Of a DNA stretch of 62,053 nucleotides, positions 33,296 through 42,001 are shown piece by piece (position 1 is the stretch's first letter; each line of letters starts with the position of its first letter). The notes under the pieces are model-generated. The model was not told the DNA's origin and did no database searches. It was given only the letters and a program-made list of their open reading frames with translations. This DNA is from Collinsella aerofaciens (lineage in GTDB: Bacteria; Actinomycetota; Coriobacteriia; Coriobacteriales; Coriobacteriaceae). The stretch is taken from contig NZ_WQPK01000017.1 of NCBI RefSeq assembly GCF_018785265.1, positions 1 to 62,053 of the forward strand, given 5' to 3'. The translations under genes were made by a program, and so were the position numbers.

Positions 33296-36019
33296 ATGGC
33301 AGCAACGGATATCGAGCGCGGGCTTTCGACCGCCGAGGTCGAGGAGCGCATCGCCGCCGGTAAGATCAACCGCAACATGGAGCTCAAGACCAAGTCGGTC
33401 AAAGAGCTCATCATCGAGAACCTCTGCACGTTGTTCAATTTGATCAACGTGATCTTGGCGTTCCTGGTCATTTTGACCGGTTCGTTTAAGAATCTGACGT
33501 TCCTGTTCGTGGTGTTTCTCAATACCGCGATTGGTGTCATTCAGTCCATGCGTTCCAAGAAGATGGTCGATAAGCTCACGCTGCTGACCTCCAAGAAGGC
33601 CATCGCAGTGCGCGACGGCGCCGAGGTGGAGCTCGACCTGGACCAGATCGTGCTCGACGACATCATCCGCCTGGGGCGCGGCGACCAGATTCCCGCTGAC
33701 GCCGTGGTGGTTTCGGGCGAGGCGCTCGTGAACGAGAGCCTGCTGACGGGCGAGAGCGACCTTATTAAGAAACAGCCCGGTTCCGAGCTCATGAGCGGCA
33801 GCTTTATCGACTCGGGCCTGCTGCGCGCCCGCGTGATCCATGTCGGCGCCGACAACTACGTGGCCAAAATTAATAACGAGGCCAAGTACGTCAAAAAGGT
33901 CAATTCCGAGATCATGAACGCGCTTAACGCCATCGTGCGCTTTGCGAGCATCATCATGATCCCGCTCGGTTTGGCGTTGTTTGCCTCGAGTGTGAGCGGG
34001 CTGTGGGATGCCGCGGGAACCCCGGGCGATAGTGCGCTTTCGTGGTGCTTCTCCGAGCTGTTGGCTGGTCATGTGCCTTCGTCGGCTCTGCTGTCCACGG
34101 TGGGCGCCCTGCTGGGCATGATCCCGCAAGGCCTGGTGCTGCTGACTTCGTCGGTGCTCGCCATCGCCACGGTGCGCCTGGCCCGCCGCAAGGTGCTGGC
34201 GCAGCAGCTCTACTGCATCGAGACGCTCGCTCGCGTCGACGCGCTGTGCCTGGATAAGACGGGCACCATCACGTCGGGCCGCATGGAGGTCGAGGGCACG
34301 TATCCGCTGCCGGTTGAGGGCGTGAGCCTAGGCGCCGGCTCGGACGAGGCGGCTGTTCCCGTCGATACCACAGTGCTCGATTTTGCGCTGGCTAACGTGG
34401 CACGTGCGACTTCGGCCGATGCCAACGAGACCTGCCAGGCGCTGCTCAACTATTACGCCGATCGCCCGGTCGAGGTGTCTGAGCCGCTGTCGGTCATTCC
34501 GTTCTCGTCGTCTAAAAAATGGAGTGGCGCTTCGTTTGCGCAGGGCTCCTATGTGATGGGCGCCGCGCAGTTTGTGCTTTCGGAGCGTGTGTTTTCGCAG
34601 GTCGAGAACCGTGTCGCCGAGCTTGCCGATACCTGCCGCGTGCTCGTGGTGGCGCGCGTGGACGGCTTTACACCCGATGGCGATATGGTGGGCGAGGCCG
34701 AGCCCGTGGGCTTTGTGACCATCCGCGACGAGATTCGTACCTCGGCGGCCGAGACCATCGGCTACTTTAACGAGCAGGGTGTGACCCTCAACGTGATCAG
34801 TGGCGACGACCCGCGTACGGTGTCGTCGATCGCGCGCGTGGTGGGCGTGCCGGGGGCGGACGCTTATGTGGACGCCACGACGCTCGATACGCCTGCCAAG
34901 CTCGATGCCGCAGTGGACCGCTACCATGTCTTTGGTCGTGTGACCCCGCAGCAGAAGCGCGAGCTCGTGCAGGCGCTCAAGCGCCGCGAGCACACCGTGG
35001 CCATGACGGGCGACGGCGTCAACGATGTGCTGGCGCTCAAGGAAGCCGACTGCTCCGTCGCCATGGCGGCCGGCTCCGATGCCGCGCGTAATGTGGCCGA
35101 GATCGTACTCGTCGACAACGACTTTGCCTCGATGCCCGCCGTGGTGGCCGAGGGCCGTCGCTCCATCAACAACCTGCAGCGTTCGGCCTCGCTGTTCCTG
35201 ACCAAGACGCTGTTCTCGATGGGGCTGGCGGCGCTGTGCATTGCGCTGCCGCCGTACCCCTTCGAGCCCATCCAGATGACACTCATCAACTTCTTTTGCA
35301 TCGGCGCGCCGGGCTTTGTGTTGGGCCTGGAGCCCAACAATGCTCGCGTGAAGGGTGCGTTTTTGACGAATGTACTCAAGCGTGCACTGCCGGCGTCGAT
35401 TGCGGTCATTCTGGCTGCGGCGCTCGATATCTTTGTGGCGCGCGTGTTTGGCTTTAGCCAGCTCACGCTGTCTACGATGTGTCTGCTTACGTCGTGCGCG
35501 GCGAGCGTCAGCCTGATCTGGCGCATCTCGCAGCCTCTCACGCCCTTACGTGTGGTGCTCTTTGTGTTTGTAGTCGCCGGCATCCTGGTGGGCGTTATCG
35601 GATTCCCGGGGCTGCTGTCTATTGCCAACCTGTCGATGGGCCAGATGGTTATCTTGGCTGTCATCGTGGTCTTTACCTGCTCGGTGTTCTTTAAGCTCGC
35701 CACGATGATGGATTCGCTCAAGCCGCGTCGTCGTCATGCCGCAACTGGTTTTGGCCGCGGTGTGCGCGTCCACCTGGGTCGCGGTGGCGGCAAGGTGAGC
35801 TCGACGGGCTCGACGGCCGAGCGTTTTGCCAAGCGCGTTGCCGCCGACATGGCGCAGCGACGCGAAGATCGCACCGCTCGCGAGGCCGAGGCCCGCGCAC
35901 TCGAGGGCGTGGCCCAGGCCCAGCCCAAGAAAAAGAAGAGTGCCGGAGCCAAGCGCTCTCGCGTGACCAAGTCCGCCCAAGGCATCAAAGTCTCGATGCC
36001 AAGCAAAAAGAAGAAGTAA
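33296..36019 (+). CDS. P-type cation-transporting ATPase (HAD-IC family)
   Basis: The 907-residue pump has about ten membrane segments, the actuator TGES motif (151-154), the phosphorylation site DKTGT (Asp320), TGDGVND in the P domain near 575, and a membrane-four IPQGL in place of the IPEGL common in calcium pumps. No N-terminal metal-binding CxxC is present, so heavy-metal export is unlikely; the ion is unknown. The last 110 residues form a basic tail rich in Arg, Lys and Ala that ends in four Lys. In-frame starts exist at 33281, 33284 and 33296; I prefer the last, which has GGGA upstream, with low certainty. It appears to be a single-gene unit. Confidence 0.88.
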   Translation: MAATDIERGLSTAEVEERIAAGKINRNMELKTKSVKELIIENLCTLFNLINVILAFLVILTGSFKNLTFLFVVFLNTAIGVIQSMRSKKMVDKLTLLTSKKAIAVRDGAEVELDLDQIVLDDIIRLGRGDQIPADAVVVSGEALVNESLLTGESDLIKKQPGSELMSGSFIDSGLLRARVIHVGADNYVAKINNEAKYVKKVNSEIMNALNAIVRFASIIMIPLGLALFASSVSGLWDAAGTPGDSALSWCFSELLAGHVPSSALLSTVGALLGMIPQGLVLLTSSVLAIATVRLARRKVLAQQLYCIETLARVDALCLDKTGTITSGRMEVEGTYPLPVEGVSLGAGSDEAAVPVDTTVLDFALANVARATSADANETCQALLNYYADRPVEVSEPLSVIPFSSSKKWSGASFAQGSYVMGAAQFVLSERVFSQVENRVAELADTCRVLVVARVDGFTPDGDMVGEAEPVGFVTIRDEIRTSAAETIGYFNEQGVTLNVISGDDPRTVSSIARVVGVPGADAYVDATTLDTPAKLDAAVDRYHVFGRVTPQQKRELVQALKRREHTVAMTGDGVNDVLALKEADCSVAMAAGSDAARNVAEIVLVDNDFASMPAVVAEGRRSINNLQRSASLFLTKTLFSMGLAALCIALPPYPFEPIQMTLINFFCIGAPGFVLGLEPNNARVKGAFLTNVLKRALPASIAVILAAALDIFVARVFGFSQLTLSTMCLLTSCAASVSLIWRISQPLTPLRVVLFVFVVAGILVGVIGFPGLLSIANLSMGQMVILAVIVVFTCSVFFKLATMMDSLKPRRRHAATGFGRGVRVHLGRGGGKVSSTGSTAERFAKRVAADMAQRREDRTAREAEARALEGVAQAQPKKKKSAGAKRSRVTKSAQGIKVSMPSKKKK

Positions 36020-36122
36020 CTACGCGCCCTGCCGATGTTGAATTGGTGCCTTGCTCCTGTGGGGCCGTGGCGATGTTATGCTCTAACCTCGATTGTTTGA
36101 ATTGCTTCGAAAAGAGGATGCC

Positions 36123-37265
36123 GTGATCTGCCCGCATTGCCTTAAGACTATCGAGGACGGCGCCTCGTTCTGCCCCTACTGCAACGCCTATGTGGGTCCG
36201 GGCGATGGTCCCGAGCACACCGAGTTCGTGTTCTGCGAGGGCTGCGGTGCCCGTCTTTCTCCGCATGATCGTACGTGCCCCAAATGCGGACGCCCCGCTC
36301 CGGGTATCCTCTCCGAGGACGCGGCCGCATCCGACCTGGCAGCGGGCCGCACGGCGGGCTTTCCGCGCCTAACGCAAGAGCAGATCGATACCGAGGTGCC
36401 GCATGCGCCCGCCTCGGCAGCCGCGGTGCTTTCGGACGCCGCCGATCCTAACGAGACCTGCGTGTTGCCGGCTTTCGATAAGGATTTCGGTATCCCCAAG
36501 GTCGATATTCCCACGCCCGTTTCCCTGCATGACGATGCTCAAAAACCCAAGCGCAAGGTGCATCCCGACGAGGACGCCTATCACAAGCACAAGCGTCATA
36601 TCCCCAAGCCGCTCATCGTCATCGCGGTCCTTGCCGTCGTTTGCGGCGGTGCCTATTGGTTCGTGACGGCCGATCCCATGGGTGTCATGCCTGGCTTCTA
36701 TGACCAGTTTGGCCAGGCCGCGCAGACGACCTTCCCTACGCGCCAAAAGGGCGAGGCGACTGAGGACGATACCAAGCAGGACGATGCTGCCGAGGTGGTC
36801 CAGGAGGAAACCGTGCTCACCGATGATCAGCTCTATACCAGGCTCGACGGTCTGTATCAGACTATCGTGTCCTACGGTGACGAGGATCAGATCGGCGAGG
36901 TCATCGATTCCTTTAACAACGGCTATCTCCGAACGCCGCTGTCCACCCGTCAGGAGTTGTCGCAGAGTGCCTACGCCCTGCGCGACCAGATCAAAAAGAC
37001 GCAAGATGAGCTTAACAACCTTAAGTATCAGGACGATACGGTCTATGCGGACGACATCGCCCACTTAAAGCAGCTTGCCGAGTGGATGTACGAGCGTGTC
37101 GACGTGATCTGCCAGAGCTGGGATATCTCGCTGGCCATTCCCGATGGCGAGTCGATGAGTTCCCACCAAAGCGAGATCCTGGCGCCCATCGCGCAGGGCG
37201 GCAACAGCGCGCTGAACCAGTACGACGCCAATGTGGGTTCTTGGAAGCCGCAGCAGCATTCCTAA
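36123..37265 (+). CDS. Zinc-ribbon membrane protein of unknown function
   Basis: The 380-residue protein starts with two zinc ribbons: CPHC with CPYC (residues 3-22) and CEGC with CPKC (about 39-58). A disordered acidic and basic region follows to about 160, then one membrane helix (IVIAVLAVVCGGAYWFV, about 163-180) and an exported helical domain of about 200 residues with no family I recognise. The cytoplasmic zinc-ribbon plus single-helix layout is common in Gram-positive membrane proteins of unclear role. GTG 36123 follows AAAGAGG. A gap of 107 bases with its own promoter separates it from the cyclophilin gene. Confidence 0.75.
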   Translation: MICPHCLKTIEDGASFCPYCNAYVGPGDGPEHTEFVFCEGCGARLSPHDRTCPKCGRPAPGILSEDAAASDLAAGRTAGFPRLTQEQIDTEVPHAPASAAAVLSDAADPNETCVLPAFDKDFGIPKVDIPTPVSLHDDAQKPKRKVHPDEDAYHKHKRHIPKPLIVIAVLAVVCGGAYWFVTADPMGVMPGFYDQFGQAAQTTFPTRQKGEATEDDTKQDDAAEVVQEETVLTDDQLYTRLDGLYQTIVSYGDEDQIGEVIDSFNNGYLRTPLSTRQELSQSAYALRDQIKKTQDELNNLKYQDDTVYADDIAHLKQLAEWMYERVDVICQSWDISLAIPDGESMSSHQSEILAPIAQGGNSALNQYDANVGSWKPQQHS

Positions 37266-37303
37266 AATTAGTTCGCCATAGTCGGCATAACCTACGTGCG
37301 CAA

Positions 37304-37333
37304 TTGATGTAAGCCCGTGCTTATTGCTACAAT
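37304..37333 (+). promoter_or_regulatory. Sigma70-type promoter upstream of cyclophilin and the mre region
   Basis: TTGATG (37304-37309) and TACAAT (37328-37333) are separated by 18 bases and lie 40 bases before the ATG at 37373. Confidence 0.6.
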
Positions 37334-37372
37334 TCGTACAAATATGCTTTAAACGCACGAGGAAGGAACCAC

Positions 37373-37915
37373 ATGTTTGGTTTTAAGAAAGAGCTCTACA
37401 CGCCCGAGTATCAGCTTGCCGGCGACGAGTGCGCCGTAATCGAGACGTCGAAGGGTACCATCAAGGTCAAGTTTGACGGCGAGGGCGCTCCCATTCATGT
37501 CGCGAACTTCTGCGAGCTTTCCACGATGGGTTTCTATGATGGACTTAAGTTCCATCGCTATGTGCCCGGCTTTGTCATTCAGGGCGGCGACCCCAATACC
37601 CGCGATATGTCCGGCGCCGACGTCGCTGCCGGTCTTGAGGGCCCCGACGGCATGCCCGGTACCGGTGGCCCCGGCTACTGCATCAAGGGCGAGTTTGCCA
37701 CCAATCCGCGCAACAGCCATGTCGATGGTGCCCTTGCCATGGCACGCTCCATGGACCCCGATTCCGCGGGTTCGCAGTTCTACTTCTGCCTGGGCGCCCA
37801 GCATAACCTCGATTCCGGTTACACCGTCTTTGGTACCACGGTCGAGGGTCTCGATGTGATTTCGCAGCTGCGTGCCGGCGACGAGATCGTCCATGTCGAG
37901 ATCGTTCACGAGTAA
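37373..37915 (+). CDS. Cyclophilin-type peptidyl-prolyl isomerase
   Basis: The 180-residue protein contains the cyclophilin core: FHRYVPGFVIQGGDP (given here as FHRYVPGFVIQGGDP motif start at about residue 61), GEFATNPRNSH near 103, ARSMDPDSAGSQFYF near 122 with the catalytic pattern, and FGTTVEGLDVI near 153. It has no signal peptide, so it acts in the cytoplasm on prolyl bonds. GAGGAAGGAA precedes the ATG. It is followed at 11 bases by the TPR gene and stands upstream of the mre genes. Confidence 0.94.
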   Translation: MFGFKKELYTPEYQLAGDECAVIETSKGTIKVKFDGEGAPIHVANFCELSTMGFYDGLKFHRYVPGFVIQGGDPNTRDMSGADVAAGLEGPDGMPGTGGPGYCIKGEFATNPRNSHVDGALAMARSMDPDSAGSQFYFCLGAQHNLDSGYTVFGTTVEGLDVISQLRAGDEIVHVEIVHE

Positions 37916-37926
37916 AGGGGACTTCC

Positions 37927-39231
37927 TTGAATAGCCAGCTGATCCAACAGGGCCGCGCCGCTTACCGCGCGGGTGATTTTTCCGCTGCAGCCCAGATGCT
38001 TGGGGCGGCAAAAACTCCCGATGAGATTATGGGCGAGGCCGATCACCTTCGCGGCAACGCCTTGATGCACCTGGGCATGTATGCCGAGGCCGCCGAGGCC
38101 TATGCCGCCGCCCTCAACGACGGCACCTATGGCAAGCGCGGTGCGCTGCTCACCAACCGCGGCAAGGCACTCGCCGCCGTGGGCGACTACACGACGGCCG
38201 CCCAGGCGTTTTCTGCCGCTACGCAGGATGCTTCCTACGCCACGCCGTTCAAGGCCTATCTGGGCCTGGGTAACGCGCTGTTCCAGTCGGGCGACTATGC
38301 CAACGCGGGTACTGCTTTCCGTCAGGCTGCCATCGACGGCGCCAATCCGGCTCCTGCCGCCGCACTCGGCGAGCTCGGTCGTTGCTTCATTAAGCTCGGC
38401 CGTCCGGCGGATGCCGTGGAGACCTACCGCACGGCTATCGACTTTGCCGGCCCCCGCGACGATACGCGTGCGCTCAACGCCGGCATGGGTCAGGCACTTT
38501 CTGCCGCCGGCCGTCCCTCCGACGCACTCGACGCCTTTAACGCCGCTACTGCCGATGGCATCTATCAGCTCACCTCCGAGCAGGCCGATGAGCTTGCCCG
38601 CGTGCACGATTCGCTTGCCGCGCTGTCTGCCCAGACGGCTATGGCCACGGCTCCGGCGCCCGCGATGGACGCTCCTGCCGTCGATCCGCTCGATCCTACG
38701 GGCGCGACCGGTCAGTTTATGCCCGATCCCTCGGACACCGGCTTCTTTACGCTGTCCGAGTCCGAGATGGTCCAGCAGGACCGTCAGGATCGTAAGCAGG
38801 CCAAGGTCCGTCGTCGCCATCGCCACACGGGTCTCAAAGTCTTCATCGTACTGCTTCTGCTCATTTTGATCGCCGCGGGCGGTCTGGGCTTTGCCTACAC
38901 GCGCGGCTTTGGCTTCCCGTCCCAGGAGTCTGTCGTTACCGATCTGTTCCAGGCTGCCGGCGACGGTGACACCGCCAAGGCCGAGTCTTGTCTGGCCTCG
39001 AGCTTGTCCGAGGACGCCAAGTCGATGATCATCTCCTCGATTCCGCAGGGTGCCACCGTGTCCGTCGAGGGCATGGATCAGTCCATGACCGAGACGACCG
39101 CTAAGGTGAAGGCATCGCTGTCCAAGGGCGGCGAGCAGGAGTACACCGTCAAATTCGTGCGCTCCGACAACCATATCGGCTGGGCCGTTTCCTCGCTCGA
39201 TTTGGATTTCTCGGCTGCTGACAACCAGTAG
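37927..39231 (+). CDS. TPR-repeat protein with single membrane helix
   Basis: The 434-residue protein starts at TTG 37927 behind AAAGGGG. Residues 5-230 are tetratricopeptide repeats with the A-x-x-x-Y/F...G...A pattern (AYRAGDFSAAAQ, LHLGMYAEAAEAY type). A linker and a basic stretch RRRHRH precede a membrane helix at about 300-322. The outside domain of about 110 residues resembles DUF4878-like folds (short amphipathic start, then mixed beta), by pattern only. It may be a scaffold linked to cell-wall growth, since it lies between a cyclophilin gene and mreB. No function is assigned. Confidence 0.8.
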   Translation: MNSQLIQQGRAAYRAGDFSAAAQMLGAAKTPDEIMGEADHLRGNALMHLGMYAEAAEAYAAALNDGTYGKRGALLTNRGKALAAVGDYTTAAQAFSAATQDASYATPFKAYLGLGNALFQSGDYANAGTAFRQAAIDGANPAPAAALGELGRCFIKLGRPADAVETYRTAIDFAGPRDDTRALNAGMGQALSAAGRPSDALDAFNAATADGIYQLTSEQADELARVHDSLAALSAQTAMATAPAPAMDAPAVDPLDPTGATGQFMPDPSDTGFFTLSESEMVQQDRQDRKQAKVRRRHRHTGLKVFIVLLLLILIAAGGLGFAYTRGFGFPSQESVVTDLFQAAGDGDTAKAESCLASSLSEDAKSMIISSIPQGATVSVEGMDQSMTETTAKVKASLSKGGEQEYTVKFVRSDNHIGWAVSSLDLDFSAADNQ

Positions 39232-39253
39232 TGACCTTATGGGATTTAGCTTT

Positions 39254-39286
39254 GCCCGGCGCTTCACCGCAAGTGAGGTGCCGGGC
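39254..39286 (+). terminator. Possible terminator or attenuator upstream of mreB
   Basis: A GCCCGGC/GCCGGGC stem (39254-39260 with 39280-39286) extends inward through CTTCAC/GTGAGG. No T run follows, so it may only partly stop transcription from the TPR gene. Confidence 0.4.
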
Positions 39287-39346
39287 TTGCGCTAGTATGA
39301 TGAGCTAGTAGTTTTCCAGCAATCATCCAACACATCAGGAGTTGCG

Positions 39347-40390
39347 TTGTTTTCTTTGATGGATATGTTCTTCGGTAGCTATGCGGGCGATCTTGCCATC
39401 GACCTCGGCACCGCAAATACGCTTGTCTCCGTGCGCGGCAAGGGCATCGTCATCCGCGAGCCCTCTGTTGTTGCCATCGACAAGAACGACGAGCGCATCT
39501 TGGCGGTCGGTATCGAGGCAAAGCGCATGCTCGGCCGTACGCCCGGCAACATCGTGGCTGTTCGTCCCCTGAAGGACGGCGTCATCGCCGACTTCGATGT
39601 TACCGAGGCCATGCTTCGCTACTTTATCGACAAGGCGTCCGAGAAGCGCTACCCGTGGACCCCGCGTCCGCGCGTTGTCGTCTGTGTTCCCTCCGGCGTC
39701 ACGTCGGTCGAGAAGCGTGCCGTCTTTGAGGCCACGATCCAAGCCGGCGCTCGTCAGGCCTACCTGATCGAGGAGCCCATGGCCGCCGCTATCGGCGCCG
39801 ACCTGCCCGTCGAGGAACCCACCGGCTCCATGGTCATCGACATCGGTGGCGGTACCACCGAGGTTGCCGTTATCGCTATGGGCGGCATCGTCGTCTCGCA
39901 GTCCATCCGTATTGCCGGTGACGAGTTCGACCAGGCCATCCTCACGCACGTTCGCGATGCCTATAACCTGGCCATCGGCGAGCGTACGGCAGAGGACATC
40001 AAGATCAAGGTCGGCTCCGCCGTGCCGCTCAAGGACGAGCTCGATGTCGAGGTCAACGGCCGCGACGTGATCACCGGTCTGCCCAAGACCGTGCGCATCG
40101 AGAGCGAGGAGATTCGTCGCGCGCTCAACAAGCCGCTCGACGAGATGGCCAAGGCCGTTAAGGATGCACTCGACGCTACGCCTCCCGATCTCGCCTCGGA
40201 CCTTATGTACTACGGCATTTTGCTGACCGGTGGCGGCGCGCTGCTGCGCGGTCTCGACGTGCGCCTGCGCGATGAGACCGGCGTTTCGGTCAACGTCAGC
40301 CCCACGGCGCTCGATAACGTCGTTAACGGCTGTGCCCGCGTGCTCGAGGCCAATGCGTTTGATGGCGGCTTCGTCCAGACCAATGCTTAA
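39347..40390 (+). CDS. mreB: Rod shape-determining protein MreB
   Basis: The 347-residue bacterial actin has DLAIDLGTANTLV near residue 13 (phosphate 1), PRVVVCVPSG near 105, IDIGGGTTEVAV near 163 (phosphate 2) and LTGGGALLRGLD near 290. It polymerises under the membrane and guides the elongasome. TTG 39347 lies five bases after CAGGAG, and the alternative ATG at 39359 would drop four residues. It starts the classical order mreB, mreC, mreD, mrdA, rodA, which shows rod-type sidewall growth in this organism. Confidence 0.97.
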   Translation: MFSLMDMFFGSYAGDLAIDLGTANTLVSVRGKGIVIREPSVVAIDKNDERILAVGIEAKRMLGRTPGNIVAVRPLKDGVIADFDVTEAMLRYFIDKASEKRYPWTPRPRVVVCVPSGVTSVEKRAVFEATIQAGARQAYLIEEPMAAAIGADLPVEEPTGSMVIDIGGGTTEVAVIAMGGIVVSQSIRIAGDEFDQAILTHVRDAYNLAIGERTAEDIKIKVGSAVPLKDELDVEVNGRDVITGLPKTVRIESEEIRRALNKPLDEMAKAVKDALDATPPDLASDLMYYGILLTGGGALLRGLDVRLRDETGVSVNVSPTALDNVVNGCARVLEANAFDGGFVQTNA

Positions 40391-40411
40391 TTTCCAAAAG
40401 GTGGATTCCAT

Positions 40412-41410
40412 TTGGCACGATCTTCGGGTTTCTCCACAAATCTGAATACCAAGCGACAATCAACGGGTATGCGCCCGTTGATTGTTTTCAGCCTGATTTC
40501 GGTGTTGCTGCTCACGTTTTACATCCGCGAGGGCGAGGCAGGACCGATTCATGCCGTACGTTCGGGCGTAACGACGATTACCTCGCCGGTGCGCTTTGTG
40601 GGCTCGGCCGTGGCGGCTCCCTTCAATGCGATCGGCAACGTGTTCTCTAACCTTACGGCGTCGCAGGACACGCTCGACGAGCTCAAGAAGCAAAATGAGG
40701 AGCTGACCTCTAAGGTTGCCGAGCTCTCCGAGGCTCAAAAGACTGCCGAGCGCCTGGAGGGGCTGGTCGGCCTGCAGTCGACCTACAACCTCAAATCGAC
40801 CGCTGCTCGTATCGTTGGTGCCTCGGGCGATGCCTGGACCTCGACCGTAACCATCGACAAGGGCTCTGCCGACGGCCTTACCATCAACATGCCCGTGACG
40901 AGTTCTGCCGGTGTTATCGGCCAGATTATCGAGGTATCGGCCAAAACGTCGACCGTGCGCCTGATTGGCGACGAGAACTCGGGCGTGTCCGCTATGGTGC
41001 AGGACACGCGCGCTCAGGGCATGCTGCAGGGTCAGGCTGACGGCACGCTGCGTCTTGAGTACGTGAGCGTCGACTCTGATGTTAAGGTTGGCGACATCAT
41101 CGTGACCTCGGGTATCGGCGGTGTGTTCCCCAAGGGTTTACCGCTCGGCACCGTCTCGTCGGTTGAGAAATCGGCAAACGACGTGTACTACACCATTGTG
41201 GTGCGCGCTCAGACCACGGCCGAGAACAACGAGGAAGTGCTGGTCATTACCTCGCTGACCGATGAACAGTCGGCCTCGGATGAGGACGTGAGCACGGCCA
41301 ACAGCACGCCGCAGGGAACGTCGCGCGATGCTGCAACCAAGACGAAGGACGAGAGCTCGGATGACAGTTCCGACACGTCTGAGACGACCGATTCTGGCTC
41401 GAACGAATAG
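40412..41410 (+). CDS. mreC: Rod shape-determining protein MreC
   Basis: The 332-residue bitopic protein has one membrane helix at 21-40 (PLIVFSLISVLLL), an extracellular coiled coil at about 75-115 rich in Glu, Lys and Leu, and the beta-barrel MreC core (ARIVGASGDAWTSTV, GVIGQI, SGIGGVFPKGLP) to about 275. A Ser-, Asp- and Thr-rich tail follows. It links MreB with PBP2 and RodA outside the membrane. It starts at TTG 40412 with AAAGGTGG upstream. Six bases separate it from mreD. Confidence 0.95.
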   Translation: MARSSGFSTNLNTKRQSTGMRPLIVFSLISVLLLTFYIREGEAGPIHAVRSGVTTITSPVRFVGSAVAAPFNAIGNVFSNLTASQDTLDELKKQNEELTSKVAELSEAQKTAERLEGLVGLQSTYNLKSTAARIVGASGDAWTSTVTIDKGSADGLTINMPVTSSAGVIGQIIEVSAKTSTVRLIGDENSGVSAMVQDTRAQGMLQGQADGTLRLEYVSVDSDVKVGDIIVTSGIGGVFPKGLPLGTVSSVEKSANDVYYTIVVRAQTTAENNEEVLVITSLTDEQSASDEDVSTANSTPQGTSRDAATKTKDESSDDSSDTSETTDSGSNE

Positions 41411-41415
41411 GGGGC

Positions 41416-41988
41416 ATGTCCATGGATCTACACGAGCAGGGGATGAGCTCCCGCACGTTTGTGATCGCCGCCATCGTGTGCGTGCTGCTGCAGGCAGGCC
41501 TGGCACCGCAGATCTCCATTGCGGGTGGTCGCGTCAACTTCATGATTATCTTGGTGTGCCTGAGTGTGTTCTCGGGCGACCCGACCCGTGCCGTCGTGTG
41601 CGGTTTTTGCAGCGGCTTGTTTTATGACCTGTCCGCTGCCGTGCCGGTGGGCATTATGTCGCTCCTGCTGACCGTGGGTTCTTTTGCCCTGGTGCACAGC
41701 GCCGTCGGTCAGACGGGCGGTACCCCAAGTGCGCGCGGCGTCACTGTGGGCGCCTTCGCGCTCGTCATTAATGTGATCTACAGCATCATCTTGCTGTTTA
41801 TGGGTTTGGAGACGAGCTTTGTCGTGGCGATCTTCGGCCATGCGCTGCCGTCCTCGATCCTGACGGGTCTGGTTGCCATTCCGTTTTTGATGTCCGGCGT
41901 CGTGCCACAGTCCGGCTATGGATTCTCCGCACGTGGCGGACGCCAGACGGGTATGCGCTTTAAGCCCAAGACCCGCAAGCTCAAATAG
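41416..41988 (+). CDS. mreD: Rod shape-determining protein MreD
   Basis: The 190-residue integral membrane protein has five to six hydrophobic helices. The characteristic GFCSGLFYDL segment near residue 60 and the basic C-terminus RFKPKTRKLK fit MreD. It is a membrane partner of MreC and MreB in the elongasome. GGGGGC is its weak ribosome site, and its ATG lies six bases after mreC. A second Met at residue 10 is possible. Confidence 0.92.
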   Translation: MSMDLHEQGMSSRTFVIAAIVCVLLQAGLAPQISIAGGRVNFMIILVCLSVFSGDPTRAVVCGFCSGLFYDLSAAVPVGIMSLLLTVGSFALVHSAVGQTGGTPSARGVTVGAFALVINVIYSIILLFMGLETSFVVAIFGHALPSSILTGLVAIPFLMSGVVPQSGYGFSARGGRQTGMRFKPKTRKLK

Positions 41989-42001
41989 GGGAGGCCCGTA
42001 G

